A stretch of 64,000 bases of DNA from Zeus faber (GCA_960531495.1 OY482854.1:13916621-13980620); one strand, 5' to 3'. Shown: positions 24,291 to 38,010, counted from the stretch's first letter. Notes: generated by a model not told the origin, from the letters alone. Program-made: numbers and translations.

Positions 24291-25495
24291 GCTTCCAGCC
24301 GACACCTCGTCCAAAAGAAGTGTTCAGGACGAAGAAAAAACAAAAAACAAAAAAACGAGAAAAGAAGCTGGCACAGGCGACGCCATTGACACATGTTAAC
24401 TGTGCTCATACAAATGAGACTGATTGGAGCTGCCCAGATTTATTCCCAATCAAATACTGAACCTCTGTAGGGCGGCTTAAAAAAAAAAAAAAAAAAAAAC
24501 AGCCAGAACAAGGAAGGGCTCGGCGTTCAACAGGCTATTTCAAGGCGCCGCGCGGAGACAAAGAAATGGGGGGGCCTTCGGGAGGTGGGGGTGGTGCGGG
24601 TGGGGGGGGGGGGGGTCGTTTTTATGTTTTTCAGGGCGCGCTGATTGGTGGGTGCGGGGATGACTCTCTACGCTCTAAAGATAAATATATCCCCCGTCTT
24701 TTGGAAAATGTATTTGTCACGCGCGGTTTAAACCGTAACGCCGCCGCCGCCGCCGCGAGAAGAGTCTGCGCCTCAGAACCGCAGCGGTGTGAGAGGGAGC
24801 GTCGGGGCTCCGGCTCGATTTCAATTTGAGTTTTTTGCGTTCGCACCAATGTCCGGATCCGGTGAGACGGTCAGCTGCTCCGGTCCGTAGCGGGAAATGA
24901 TTATTATTATTATTTTGTCCCTTCAGAAAAAAATTGAAATGACTAATTGTGAATAATAACGAATAATAAACAAACCAGGCTGGGGGTCGTCTGGTTGCGC
25001 ACAGGAAATACAATGAAAGTCTTCAAACGTTGGTGTTCCGGTGCCAACCTGCATGATTGGCCCAGTAAAGGTGCATCGGCCCGGTCACTGGTTGGTTGTG
25101 ATTGTGTGTGTTTGGCAATGTGTGTACATTATTACATCCACACGGTAATTGGTTTTAGGGTTAAAACAACCTCTTAAGTATGTGTGACAACGCACCGGGC
25201 GCGCGGACTCCCCAACGAAGATGTGTATTTCCATTTATCAAAATCAAACTTTGCGCGTTTGGTCGGTGAGCAGGCGGCCATTGACCGCGTCTCGCTAATG
25301 TGATTTGGACGACATTTAGCGCGCCGCTGAGCCGCCCGCACGGAAAGCGGCCCTGCTCAATTGGCGAAGGGCTCCGGATAAGACGAGACATAACAACACG
25401 CAGCCGAACGAGGGCATGAATGCAGTTTGCTTAAGATACAAATAATGAAGCGACAAGCACGTTTTTCGGACGACTGAAGGCAGTTTGTGGCGATG

Positions 25496-25498
<3 letters not shown>
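24291..25498. other. non-coding sequence
   Basis: Holds an A20 run (24479-24499), a G-rich patch (24567-24616) and a GCC repeat (24739-24756). Unique sequence otherwise; no exon recognised. Confidence 0.5.

Positions 25499-25534
<36 letters not shown>
25499..25534. repeat. (GA)n microsatellite
   Basis: About 18 GA units. Confidence 0.96.
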
Positions 25535-25535
<1 letters not shown>

Positions 25536-25617
25536 AGTGATCAGGCGTTGTTAGAACTCAACACTTTGATTGGGAAAAGGGAAAAGGCAAATTGCTCGGC
25601 CTCATTTCATGATATTT

Positions 25618-25619
<2 letters not shown>

Positions 25620-25676
<57 letters not shown>

Positions 25677-25730
25677 ACACACACACAAATGCGCTTATTC
25701 CCTAATGTATTAGGCTCGAAGAACCAGAAA

Positions 25731-25771
<41 letters not shown>

Positions 25772-26119
25772 TCACACAGGGACAAACACACTCACAAACA
25801 CAGTCACAAACACACATTTGTGCACGGACAGATACACACACACACGCACGCGCAAATACAAACACACTAACCAACACACGCAGACACTAGCACTCTTACA
25901 CACAGACAAAAACACACATTTGTGCACAGACGGACAAACATGCTGTCATCCTTTCACATGGACTCAGTTCACTCACTCACACACTTTCACGCAAATACAC
26001 ACACGCAAACACACACAAACACACTTCCGTGCACGGACACACAAACATGCTGCCATCTCCTCTCACGTTGACTCGTCGTACTCACACACAAAGACACACG
26101 TGCATTTCACACACACAAC

Positions 26120-26161
<42 letters not shown>

Positions 26162-26351
26162 TGTGCTTATTCCCTAATGTATTAGGCTCGAAGAAACAGA
26201 AACAAACACACACACACACACACACAAACATGCTGTCACGCTCTCATATGGACTCACACACTCTCACACAAAGACACACGTGCATTTCACATAGACACTA
26301 AGTCAACACAACACACCACACGCTCATAATTGTATGAAGCACAGACCAACA

Positions 26352-26383
<32 letters not shown>

Positions 26384-26415
26384 ACTCACACTCACACTCA
26401 CACTCACACACTCTC
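25620..26415. repeat. compound CA array with embedded longer units
   Basis: CA arrays are separated by recurring non-CA text. The unit 'ttattccctaatgtattagg' followed by ctcgaagaa lies at about 25695-25725 and 26166-26196. A second unit, 'acatgctg-catc' plus 'catggactca', recurs near 25939, 26047 and 26229, and 'agacacacgtgcatttcaca' occurs at about 26092 and 26272. Thus ~470 bp and ~180 bp blocks have been duplicated around CA cores. The first unit also appears 5 kb away at about 31050. His-Thr frames are artefacts. Confidence 0.93.
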
Positions 26416-26654
26416 ACAGTCCACGTCCGTGCAAAGTAGATGAGCTGCGTTCTGTGTCGAATCCACACAGCGTGTAAATCCGGCTCCCCTCTCTCGGCCT
26501 CGCAGGCGTTGCACCAGCGCCCGCCCGGCGTCCCAGCCTAACACTTGGCCCGCTCCCTCGCCGCTGCCTGGATCAGAGGAGCCCGGCGCTATCATCCAGG
26601 CCCTGGCAGCGCGGCGGCCCGGGCTCACAATGACAAATCGGTTCGAGAGAGAGG

Positions 26655-26706
<52 letters not shown>

Positions 26707-29700
26707 CGAGCGGGGGCCAAGAAATACACTTTGAAGAGCGCGAGCGACGCACTCCATGCGTCGCCACATTATATGGTCAAGTGCGCGAGTGTGACGCCCG
26801 CCACGCGGACTGATCCGCCGCCCAAAGACATCCAAAACTAGGAGACGAGGAGACAAAGCCAAAAGTGTTTATCTTAGAAAGTCACCCAAAATATTACTGG
26901 ATTAGAGAGCTCTTTTGCCAAAACAGTCTCTCGCCTCGTGGCCTCAATTTGTATTAGACGGGACCCTTCCCGCCAGCTAATTCGGCCGCATTGCTCGGCC
27001 CCGTGACAACTTATGTTGCCGGATTTGGGCGCCGCGGCGACACATCCGCCCGACGTGGCAGGGTGACATGAAAGCACCCGACAGGATGCGGACGGGCGTC
27101 TGCCGCCGCCGTATTTGAGGAACTCAACATCAACTTTTGGGGAGGGCGTTAGAAAGGAAACCGGGACAACCGCCCCCCAATCAGGCGGGCAGCGCACTGC
27201 TTCCGAAGCTACCGGCCGATAGTTCAGGGCGTCCGTCGGTCGATTTGTACGAACACGTGTTGACAGGAGGGCTAGCGTCTCTGAAGCCCACAACAAAAAC
27301 AACACTTATGGAGCGTAAACGTAATAGATCGCGCCGCCGTCCTCAGCAGAACGGCGAGCTCATCAAGACCCACATGCGCAGCATAATGTGTTTGGGAATA
27401 TGAGATTCTGATCATTCTGCAAGACACAACCAGAGCTCTGTCGGTTGTAATTACACTGTTTTTCCTCGGGCATTGTTGGCGCCTCGGTCAGAGGCGAGCG
27501 CCCCCCGGGTTCCCCCCGCCTCTCGACCAGCCGCTCTCTCTCTCTCTCGCTCCCTCTCCCTCCCCCTCTCCCTCTCTCTCTGCCGGAGCGATGGTGGATT
27601 TGCACTTGTGTAGGTCTGAAAACCCAACGCCCGCACAGGACGGCGGGCGTTGGCCTCATCGCGGCGTCGACGCCGTTCGGTTTGAAGCCGGGGAGCGTTT
27701 TTTGTTTTTTTTTGTGTGTGTTTTTTTTTTCTTCCACGTTTTGCTGTCGAGCTGCCTGGCGAACGGGGCCGGGGCCTGGCAGCGTTTCAAAGACCTTGTG
27801 CTGTAACGCGCAGCTTCCTTCAGGCTCTGCCTTTTTGAACCTGCATCGTTTTGTATGCGTACTCAGAGTCGTACACTAAACTCGCACGGCGGACTAGGTA
27901 AACATGCCAACCTGGGCGGGGGAGATGGGATGCCGCGTGCCTCGCCTCGTCTCCCCGTCTCTCTCTCTCTGGTTCCTCACGTTATGCGGCTTGACTGACA
28001 AGGTCTTTCTAACAACATGGCAGGTAGACAGGCCACGGCTGCCTTGTGGCTTTTTGCCCATTAAAATGATATTCAATCAGTATTTGATGTGGGAGGGGTT
28101 TTCGCCCCAAACCATGCCTCGTAATGATTCGAGGTTCATGTGCCATTCAAACTGAAATGCTATATCGCTTGAAGCCACATCAAAATAATTGTTTTGATAT
28201 GTCCCGCTTTTTTGGCTTGGCAATGACGTTAATAGGGGATGATCGTGGAATGCAGATGAAGAGCGTTTTTTGAGGTATGTTGACAAAGATTCGAGCCACG
28301 AATCCCCTGGCTCACAAATACAGGATTTGAGTGCGGGCGGCTCCCAAAAAAAGGCGTCGCTTGGAGGTAGGAGCGTTGCCCGTGCTTAGCGTGTCCCTTT
28401 GTTCGTGCGTCCAAGTTAGCGGCTACATCGTAATAATGCAAAGATAAGAGATTAAAGACTACAAAAAAATATATATAAAATCGCCCCGAGGCTCAGAAAT
28501 TGCTAATGCACAGCAGCGGGGTGCAGTTTAGTGGGGAATCTCACAGTCTTTTCCTGTTTGCGGCGGTCAATCCTTTCCGGGAGAAGAAAAATGGTAAATA
28601 TGTTGAATATGTTGCGCCCTCAGCGAAACAGCCAGGGAGTTCAATGAAACTCCGCGGCAACTCGACGGGAACTGATCGACGGAGGGTCCGCACTCCGCGA
28701 GACAACCGCACACCGGCAGCACGTCGCACGTCTTTATTAATAACACGGGCTACGCTGACAAATGGCTGAGCTCAGATAGGAAGCACGAGCATAAAGCCCT
28801 TCATGATAATTTCACAAATATGCATGTTTTACCCACATGTTACATCCCCTACTTTCACAGCCTGTCAAGGGCTATTGTCACACTGCAGAGAACCAGCAAC
28901 CGAGGGGAAATCCGCGGAGAGGGGGTAGAGCCGAGCGATGAAGAAAGAAATATGTATTTTTTTATTTTTTTCCGAACGTGCCGCACATCAAAAAAACACG
29001 GCAGTCACATGATCAAAGGCATTTGATAATCCGGGCACTACAGAGCTCTTTTAATCCTGGTGAGAGAACTATATTTCACGGGAACGGGGTGCGGGGAGGG
29101 GGACGTAGGGGGGTGGGGGCGGTAAACAGAGGTGGAGAAGCGGGAACTATCCGCTGGAAATGCGAGTTTATCAAACTTCCGAGAACGACGCTGACGGCAT
29201 AAAGCCTCCTTGTGTGCGAGGGAGGAAGCCGGCCGAGCTGACGGGGCCCAGAGACTCAAAAGTCCCTCTCGGCGCGCGGCTGAATAGTCCCTCTTGTTTT
29301 CTAGTGGCTTTTGTTGAGGAAGGCGGCCTTCTCCAATGTGACCGGACTGCGATGAACTCTACATCTGTCTCAGAGTAACCCAGGGGGAGCGTCCAACAGG
29401 AAGCCCCAGAGGCCCCGAAGACATCGAAGCCAACAGACGACAGCGGAGGAATCTTCCATTCCTCTTTTGTCGAATATCAAGGGGCTACGACGCGCGCCGC
29501 TCCCGGGGCCGGGACATTAGCGACAGGGGGTTGATAGGATCAGGGCTTGGGGTCGCGTGCGGGGGAACCGATAACGTGAGCGGGCGGACGGAAATCCTCG
29601 CGAAGTCAGCATGTCGGCGCGAGATACTAAATATTACAAAACTCATGTTTCGCTTTATCTTCCCGTCTCCTCGGAAAAAGAGAGAAGTCGGTTTTACATC

Positions 29701-29920
29701 GCGGCGTGGTGCACTCTGGCCCTCATCAAATTACAGCAGCCAACCCAGCACCCTGGCAAGACAAAAACATCAATATGTGGTGAAATCCAAGGTCCGGTGT
29801 TGCTAGCATTGTCAATAGTGTTTCCCTCTTAGATGTGAAATGTTCCAGACAAAAAGGTGAATGTTTATTTTTATCATGTCTGACCTTATTTCGCCATGGA
29901 ATTCAATATAGATTGTTTGT
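26416..29920. other. non-coding, in part CpG-rich
   Basis: 26440-27400 and 27480-27790 are GC-rich with frequent CpGs and could include an island, but no promoter/exon arrangement can be read. Pyrimidine tract at 27534-27581. 28440-28800 and 29030-29520 are unique mixed sequence. Frames seen on both strands are unrelated to known proteins. No gene is supported. Confidence 0.5.
26645..26703. repeat. (GA)n microsatellite
   Basis: About 29 GA units with one GGGAGGGA start. Confidence 0.96.
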
Positions 29921-29998
29921 GCGCGCGCACGCGCGTGTGTGTGTGTGTGTGTGTGTGTTTGTGAGTGTGTGTGTGTGTGTGTGCGCGCGCACACGCCC

Positions 29999-30053
<55 letters not shown>

Positions 30054-30395
30054 TCTGTGGGTGTGAGTGCAGATGAAGTCTGAATACTGGTAATTTATTG
30101 ATACATTTTCATGCTTGAGCTTCAGAGAGCAGCAGCAAAGAGACATCTTAAATAAGTACTGTTTTGCTCGCTTCAAAGAGTAAATTATGATTATAATGCC
30201 AAGAGGGAGCATTGTTGTTGTGTATATGTGGGTGTGTGCGCGCGCGTGTGTGTGTGTGTGTGTGTGTGTGTGAGTGTGTGTGTGTGTGTGTATGTATGGG
30301 TGTGTGTGTGTTGCGTGTGTGTGTGAATGTGTGTATGTATGTGTATGTGTGTGTGTTTGTGTATGCTTGTGTGTGTGTGTGTGTGTGTGTGTGTA
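29921..30395. repeat. two (GT)n arrays
   Basis: GT arrays at 29921-30065 (GCGC-bearing) and 30226-30395, with ~160 bp of unique sequence between. The alternating GCGCGC/GTGT stretches are prone to Z-DNA. Confidence 0.95.
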
Positions 30396-30970
30396 TTCTG
30401 TGGAGAGGATTCTCTTCTATGAAACGCTCATTTCAAATGTAGTTTTTACGACCCACCGTGTTTTGACCGAGCGGTACTTTGATTTACATGCACCTTGATC
30501 TTTTGGCCCCCGAAAGGGTAAAAAGGACGATTGAATCTCGATGTTTTTTGCTGACTGAAGCCATTCCTACGTATACCGTCGTGCTGCACGTGGTTGTACC
30601 GCATGGAGTAGGACGGTGTCTTCTGCAAACAGCTGGAGTCGCAGGTAAAACAAGAAAGGCAATGAAGACGGATAACCATACAAACGAGGAGGACATTATG
30701 TATTCGTTTGAATTCAGCCGCCGGCCAGAAATTCATCCCAGAGCCATCCCATATGTCCGTGCGCTATTCATAATGGGGGAACTACTAGAGGAAGCACGCA
30801 AGTTTCTATTTCAGAGATACTATTTGTCGAGGATTAAGGTCATGCTCGGGAAAGGAGAACTGCATGAATTTCATCCGGCGCAGGACTCCGGGACGCAATT
30901 GACATTCATTGCATCCCGTCGCATGGACATATACATACAAACGCCATCCCGCAAAACAATCTTCCCTCCC
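30396..30970. other. non-coding sequence with one long chance frame
   Basis: A frame stays open on the plus strand from 30479 to about 30970 (~165 codons of non-repeat text) before running into a CA array. I recognise no domain in the translation. A frame of this length is expected about once or twice by chance in 64 kb read in six phases. A CAG-GTAAAA at about 30642 resembles a splice donor but has no partner I can support. Left as non-coding. Confidence 0.5.
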
Positions 30971-31120
30971 TTACACACGCACGCACGCACGCACACACAC
31001 ACACAAACACACACACACACACACGCACGCACACACACCCTACACACACAAACGTGCTCTTTCCCTAATGTATTATGTAGGCTAGAAGAAACAGAAACAC
31101 ACGCACGCACACAAACATGT
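30971..31120. repeat. (CA)n array with shared unit
   Basis: CA/GCAC array containing 'tttccctaatgtatta' and 'ggctagaagaaacagaaaca' text at about 31060-31100. This is the same unit found twice inside the CA array at 25.6-26.4 kb, here with a small insertion (tgta). Confidence 0.92.
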
Positions 31121-32544
31121 ACAAAACTCTCCTCCTTGATTTATTTATTTTTGTACTCCCCCAAAGAAAATAGCCGTTTATTTATCGCATCAATTATTGC
31201 GTTGTGGTTATAGGACCACCGCGGTCTGTGGGGGGTGGTTTTGTCTCCTAATTCCAACGACCCTGCTCAGACCATTCATCCATTCATATTTCATGAGCTC
31301 TGGAGTTTATTCCGCAGCAAGGGTCTAGATAGTTTTTCCCTCTCCGTCGCCTCGGCCGCTGCCGCGCCGCCGCCGCCCGCCCTCTAAGTTGCGATGAAAT
31401 ATAGATGTTAGCGGTCTGGACGGTTGAGTGTCTTATCTCTCCCGGTGATACCGTAAGGAAGCCATTAATAGCGTCAGGGAGCATCTCGCGTGCCGTACCG
31501 CGGCCACATAATTGGATATGAAGGCGTAACCGGATTCACCTGCTGGGAGCCGCCGGGGAGCGTCCCACCGGGCGGGGCCCCTCGGTGCCTTCCCGGCGAG
31601 GTGTAGAAAAAAAAAAAAAAAAAGAGCGACGTCACCTCTCCGCCCGCTGAGTTCACCGCACCCATCGCGTTGTTTGTTTTTTTTTTTCCCACCGAGGTCG
31701 TCTGAAGACGGCTTGCGTTCGCCTTCATTTCTTTTTTCTTTTTTCTTTTTTTTTTCTTAAACTGTGATAGCATTGTGAGTATGCAAATGTTTTGGTTCTT
31801 TGCATAATCAGAAGCAGCGGGACCATCTGTTGTTGGCTTGTTGACTTACCTTGCGTCTGCTTTTTTAATGGTGTTTTCTTGTATCTGAGTGATGTATTGG
31901 TGTATTAACAATGTGATAATCATCTAACCTCAAACCATGCACGCGAGTGTGCGCGCAAGAGTTTGGAACATATGTTCGGCGAGATCTTCTGTCGGGGAAA
32001 GGATTTATAATATTTGCGGGAGGGGAGAACGGGGAGGGGAAAAGTGGGAAAAACAAAACATAATGCATCGTTATGCCCCCGCTATTATGATCTCCGATAA
32101 GATGATGTTGTCAAGATAAAGATTTAAAATATGACCGTCAGCCAAAAGCTGCTCCCTCGGATTAAGCGCGAGGGGTGAGGCGTTGGTATGGCGGCACCAA
32201 AAGCAGACTGAAACCCATGGCACACATGCTAATGGAGGGCGACAGAAAATAAGCAGCACCTACTGTCACTTAAGATTTGCCGGGCGATGCCCTCTACAGA
32301 AGCCATGTCTCATGATAATGTGTTTTCCTCGCAGAATCCAAACCAGACGCCGGATAAGTCCTTCGATTCGCCATCGCCCATCTGCCCTCACAAGGTAAGA
32401 CAGGCTTACTGCAAACTGCTCAGAGAACAAACCTGAAACAAGAGAACATCTCAGGCTCTTCATGTTTGGCTGATTTGGATTTGGCTGCTTTCCAATGGGA
32501 ACCAATGTGATATGTCAGATAGAAAGCAGCACGTCCATCAAATA
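31121..32544. other. non-coding sequence
   Basis: Unique sequence with GCC-type repeat (31350-31382), A16 run (31606-31624) and T-rich runs (31676-31760). No exon recognised. Confidence 0.5.
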
Positions 32545-33020
<476 letters not shown>

Positions 33021-34299
33021 TATACAGTATATGTGTAATGCCAAAATGATCTGTTCTATTTAAATGTTTTCACATATATGTGTAGTGCTCTTACATTCCT
33101 ACATTACTGGATATATGCTCAAATGGGGGGTCTAGGGATGCTTTCGGGTACTGCGGAGATAAAATAAAAATAAATGTGTTAAAAAATAGTGGTTGTGTAT
33201 AATGTGAAAAAAAAACCACGCACAGCACATTTGCAGCACATCATTAATGTTAGTTTCCATTTTTTTTTTAACCAATGCCAGCGAAGAGGGAACTCAGCTG
33301 AAAGAAAAAGATCTCAGTGGAGGTGCACCGCTACAAAAAGTTTTGTGAACCACTGAACGAAACAACATTCAAACAAAACGAATAAAAACGAATGAAAAAT
33401 CAATATCTCATTAGATGCATTTTAAAGAACGACGACAGCGCGACGCAACTTTGCTCAAGTGTCCCCCCCCGAACAAACGATTTTATCTTTAATTATGATC
33501 CGACGACGCTCGCTGAGCGTGAGGTGAGAAGGGCAGATTTATTCAACGCTAATGTGTCTTGCCTATGCACAGTCAAAGTCATCACTTCATGCTGACGATC
33601 TCAACTCATCTTCACACGTGGATTGGAGTCACTCCCTCCCTCCCTCCCTCCCTCCCTCCCTCCCCCGCTCGCACCCCTGCTTCACGCGCGCTCGCAAATG
33701 TGAAAATGTGCCACGCGGTTGATTCACACAATTTCAGTTCACTTAGTGCCAAACATGTCAGAAATGCCGGTGTCCTCTTCTGGGTGACTGGCCCCGGCAC
33801 GGTCAAGGGTAGCCGGTGTGAAGCAGCGGCGTCCCGGGCATTAGGAAGCCGCCGGAGATAAGCGCCCTGACAGCCTGTCATCCCCGGCCGGGCCGACGCC
33901 GGGACTCCGATAATGCACAGCCAGCGCTCTAAATAACCTGGGTGGCATTGGGAAGGGGAGGGGAGGTTGTGATGTTGGCACGAAGGGGAAATGAATCAAA
34001 CCCCAACCCCCCCGCCCCCCCAACCGCCCTCCGCCATCACTGTCGGGGGGGAAATAATGAGCCAGGCCGTCGCCTTTGTTCCCGACGGCCGTGGATGGTA
34101 ACGCCGCGCTCTAATTGACTGCGTGGCGTGTCTTTGTGTCTTTGGGACACGGCCTGAAGATCACCCCCCCCCCCTCGAATTAGAGTCGGTGTGTCTGACA
34201 CCGCGCGCCCCCCCGTGCGACCCGCCGGCGTGTAATGCTTTCATGGCGACGGACCGCCGGAGATATCGCCCCCATCGCCTCTCCGTATGAACCCGGTAA

Positions 34300-34440
34300 C
34301 GCTGTCATTCTCAAAGTGGGGGGTCCCGGGGCACTTAGCCGCAGGGTCCGTGAAAAGTTTTTGAAAAAAAACAACTTACATTTTTTTCCAAATCTTTCAA
34401 TTTTTAGAAATGTTATATTTTTCTGCAATTTGTAGGTATT
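34300..34440. mobile_element. possible hAT terminal fragment
   Basis: The text gtcattctcaaagtgggg, followed by gtccgtgaaaag, resembles the 'CAGTG-TTCTCAAAGTG---GTCCGTGA' beginning of Charlie-like hAT elements. I find no matching right end or target duplication, so this may be a solo degraded end or coincidence. Confidence 0.3.
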
Positions 34441-34865
34441 ACAGGTATTATCTCCTGGCCGTAAATTGTGTTAAAATGTGTGATATGTCACTACAATGTT
34501 AATTTAACTGATGTGAATGTATTGTTTTTATATTGTGTATTTTGAAACGGTGCAATGTAAATATTTCTCATAGATTTCCCTTTCCACGCTTAGTAATAGG
34601 TAATGTCATAATAAATATCAAATAATATCATATTCATTTTTTGGGACAGAGGTGAAGGTTTATTGTCTCCGACACAGCACAAGGGGTCCTTTGAGGACCC
34701 CAGCGTACGGTAGCAGGACCGTTCTCATCCTCACCCCCTCACCCCCTCACCCACTCCTCCTCTCCATTTTGAGACAGCTGATGGAGGGGGTGAGGTGATT
34801 GGGGGGTGGGGTTGTGGGTGGGGGGGTGGGGGGGGGGCACCTTGGGTTTGCGGATGCTGTTATTC

Positions 34866-35110
34866 CCGTTTCAGCTGTTAGCAGCGGAACATAATCTCCT
34901 CCATCGTCAGCTCACATTAGCCTCCTCCGTGATCCGGGCGAAGCACAGCCCCCGATATGTGCGCCGAATGCGATGGGGCCAGCCGGGGGTAATTTGGAAT
35001 GTCAGTCAGCTTAGGGAGGCCGTTAAAATGAGCTAAATGGGCGAGCGTGATTCATATGAAAAGAATATTCCGATTATAACGGCCCTCAGAATGGAATATC
35101 CTCTCTCTTT
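34866..35110. promoter_or_regulatory. candidate conserved non-coding element
   Basis: A repeat-free, evenly composed block of ~240 bp with AATTTGGAATG, ATGAGCTAAATG, GATTCATATGAAAAG and GATTATAACGGCC cores. It sits between a G-rich run and a purine array and shows no coding frame consistent with its length. Enhancer-like in texture only; no alignment was possible. Confidence 0.25.
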
Positions 35111-37159
35111 ATTCCCTTGCCGCTCATCTGCATTGTGTGCCGCGCCCCGGACAGATAGTGGAACGAACGAGGGCTTTAACAGCGACTGCTCTGTGATTAT
35201 ATTAAGAGTATGAGAGGGAGGAAGGGAGGGAGGGGAGGGGAGGGATGGGATGGAGGGAGGAGATAGGGTGCCCGGGCACTAAGTATATATAATTGCTTCT
35301 TGACACATTGGCCAAATTCTGCAGCGCCAGGATCCGCGCAAAGATGATTAAGGGCTGTCCGAGTGGGTGGGCATGGCGGGTCGTTCGGGGCCTTTGGTTT
35401 CCATGGAGATCCTAATCCTGCGGCCATACGTTGCATCCCGAGCGCTGGTCGGGGGAGCGCGCGTTGTCAGACCACAATTATGCTGCAACTCGCGCCGGGC
35501 GCCTCCTCCGTCCGCCGACGACTCTCCCGTGCCGTCGACTCTGCCAAAGCGTTGCTCTCTTCTTTTATCCTCTGCTTTGCTAAAACGCTCTCCGCTGGCC
35601 GGGCGAGGAGCTAAAGAGTAGAAAGAAAGAAAAACTCCCCGTGCCGCGTGAATAATTGAAGTAGGCTCACCTCCGAGCAGCGTTACAGTACGGCTGCCGG
35701 GCTAAGAGGTTAGGGGGAAGATCATATTTCTGACGTTAGGCTGCGAGCGCCGGGGAAATCGTGCTGGTTTTTTTTCCCCGCGGGGAGGCTTTGTCTCCTC
35801 GGCCCGAAAACTTTTTTTTTCCCCTTTTTCGTTTTTCCTCTTTTTTTTCTTTTTTTTTTGCATTATCGCACGACGGGTTTTGGAAATAAAACGTGGAACG
35901 GCTGAGCATATATGTGACCGGATTAACACGGCTTCACGCTCAGGAAAACAATAGCGGATCGGCTTCCTCTCCCAAGGCGTCGGGGACGGTGGTGTCAGGT
36001 CGGGTTTGCCGCGGCGTATACAAATTCGAACGTCTTTTATTTGAAGTAGCTTCTTATAGGTGTGTGTTTGTGTTTGTGTTGTAAGGGCCATGTACGAAAC
36101 CCCTGCAACCAAGCAGCATAACAGATGGAGAGGCGAGGGATGGGGGCGGGGATCAGGCACCTCCGCTGCCATGGGGTCCGCTCTGCACCCTGTCCCTGCC
36201 AGATCGCTGTAATTACCACGGCGAGCCCGAGCCCTGCCACTCCATGATGTCACGCCTCACATGTTCCCTCCTTCCCTTTTTGTCCGTTCTCCTTCCCGTA
36301 TTGTTTTCCCACGTACAAAAAAAAACAAAAGCAAAAAATGACACGAGACGTTCCTCCCCAACGAGCCAAACCTGAAGGTGTTGAAAAGGTGGAAAGATAG
36401 AAAAGAAAGAAAAAAAGGAAAAAACTGGTGATGGAGCTGTTTTTATTTTTTCCCCTCTCAAAGCACTTTTCTCACGCGCTGGCTGGCATGCAAATGTGGA
36501 CACTGATAACCACGGATGGAATGGCTAATGGGTCCTTGTGTACGACTCTCAGCAGCGTTTTTCGAGCCAAGGAAAAGGCCGCTGGTGAATAAGCACATCT
36601 TAACGATGATTCATTCTGTACGATAAAAAAAAAAAGAAATAAATAAAAGTCCCCTCAGCACCCAAACAAGAGGCTAGTCATGCGGCAATTAGGCTTAAGT
36701 TGGCGGCCGGCCAGAGCGAGGCCGGTTCGCGAGCAACATCTTCAGGAACATGCACGTACACCCCGTGCACCGGCGGTGCATCCACCTCGAAGCGCGCACA
36801 TGAGCACACGCTCAATTCATTTTGAGGTGAATGCGATTGCAGAGGACAGGCGGCAACAAACCGCGGCTCCGTCGGGGAGCCCCAGGTTACGTCGGTGGCC
36901 ATCCTCTAAACAAATAATGTGGTGTGACTGAAAAAAAGACATTCTGAAAGGTCATCTGTGACCTCTGGGACCGCTCCCGCGCAGCATCTGTCACCGGCGA
37001 GCTCGGCATGTCCATGTCAAATGGCAAAAGGTATGCGGCGTGGCCCGCCTGCTGGAAGGGCAGGAGCCACGTATACATCGCACCCTGTTGGCTGAGACGC
37101 AAAAACAAGCTACCTTCAGCTTTTTGGCTCGGCTCCGCACCCACGATAAGGCACACGGA

Positions 37160-38010
37160 CGTACGTACAGTAACTAGATGAATTATTAAAAATGGACGCT
37201 CCAAACGCTGCCATACATTGACTTACAGTATGTTTACAATGGACAAAATTGTAGGATCATGAGCCTTTCCATCTCCTTCCAATCAAATCCATTTAAATTG
37301 TTTGAGATATTCAAATCCGATCTCTCTATCTAGATGAATACGGCCAATACGCCATATTACGGCATATACTGTATCCTTTTGACACATGGATATGACCAGA
37401 TGAGTGATTGAAATGAACACTCTGATAGCTGCTTTACTTTGACTTACTGTATAATTAATTTTACAATGGACAATGATGGGGTATGATCATAAGAATCATT
37501 TTATTCTAATTAAAAATATTCCCTGAGTGGCAATTATGACCCTTTACATCTCCTTTAAATAAAATAGTTTGAGGTATTGAAATTCAAACCCCGTTCCTAG
37601 ATTAACACCACCAATGTGGCGTGCCGACATGACCGGATGAATGATTCAAACGGATACTTGCATAGACTTACTGAGTGGTTACACAATGGCCAACCCTGAG
37701 TGATAACAGCCCCTTTACATCTCCTTCAAATCAAATCCACTCATATAGTTTGAGAAATTTTAATTCGAGCCCTGCATCTAGATTAACGCCGCAGATACGC
37801 CGTACGGCCATGACTAGATGAACGATTCGAATGAGCGCTCTGATCGCCGATCTACATGGACTTAATACGGCATACGTTTAAACTATGGCTGACGACGGTG
37901 GGGGGATAATCTCAGAGTGGTTTCGTATTAATTTGAAAATTCACCGAGTTGCACTTTCCCTTTAGATCTCCTTTAAATCAAATCCCGCGGAATGGTTTGA
38001 GATATCCAAG
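37160..38010. repeat. diverged tandem repeat, 4-5 copies of ~170-280 bp
   Basis: The anchor 'tt-acatctcctttaaatcaaatcc' followed by 'gtttgagatatt' occurs at about 37271, 37548, 37719 and 37966 (spacings 277, 171, 247). Each is followed by 'ctagatgaa/ctagattaac', 'tacgcc', 'gac-agatga-tgatt' and 'gacttac...acaatggac' blocks, and a partial upstream copy begins near 37160. Copies differ by many substitutions and by indels of ~75-105 bp. No transposon ends, no protein and no known satellite are recognised. Confidence 0.85.

Larger units (their letters stand above)
33021..37159. other. non-coding sequence
   Basis: Mostly unique. It contains a CCCT array (33629-33664), C/G-rich runs (34002-34022, 34164-34174, 34801-34838), a GGGA patch (35214-35262), T-rich runs (35809-35860) and A-rich runs (36310-36425). 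At about 33320-33354 a short stretch ends 'ttttgtgaaccactg', which resembles an hAT terminus but has no clear partner. No exon is recognised. Confidence 0.5.

Noticed and set aside
25485-26177. 230-codon His-Thr-rich frame
   Set aside because: Compound GA and CA microsatellite.
30479-31213. 244-codon plus-strand open frame as a gene
   Set aside because: The last third is a CA array, the first ~165 codons show no domain or codon pattern, and one or two frames of this length are expected by chance in 64 kb.
37750-37775. T-arm-like 'attcgagccctgc' suggesting a tRNA
   Set aside because: No cloverleaf can be built around it and it lies inside the tandem repeat, where the other copies differ.
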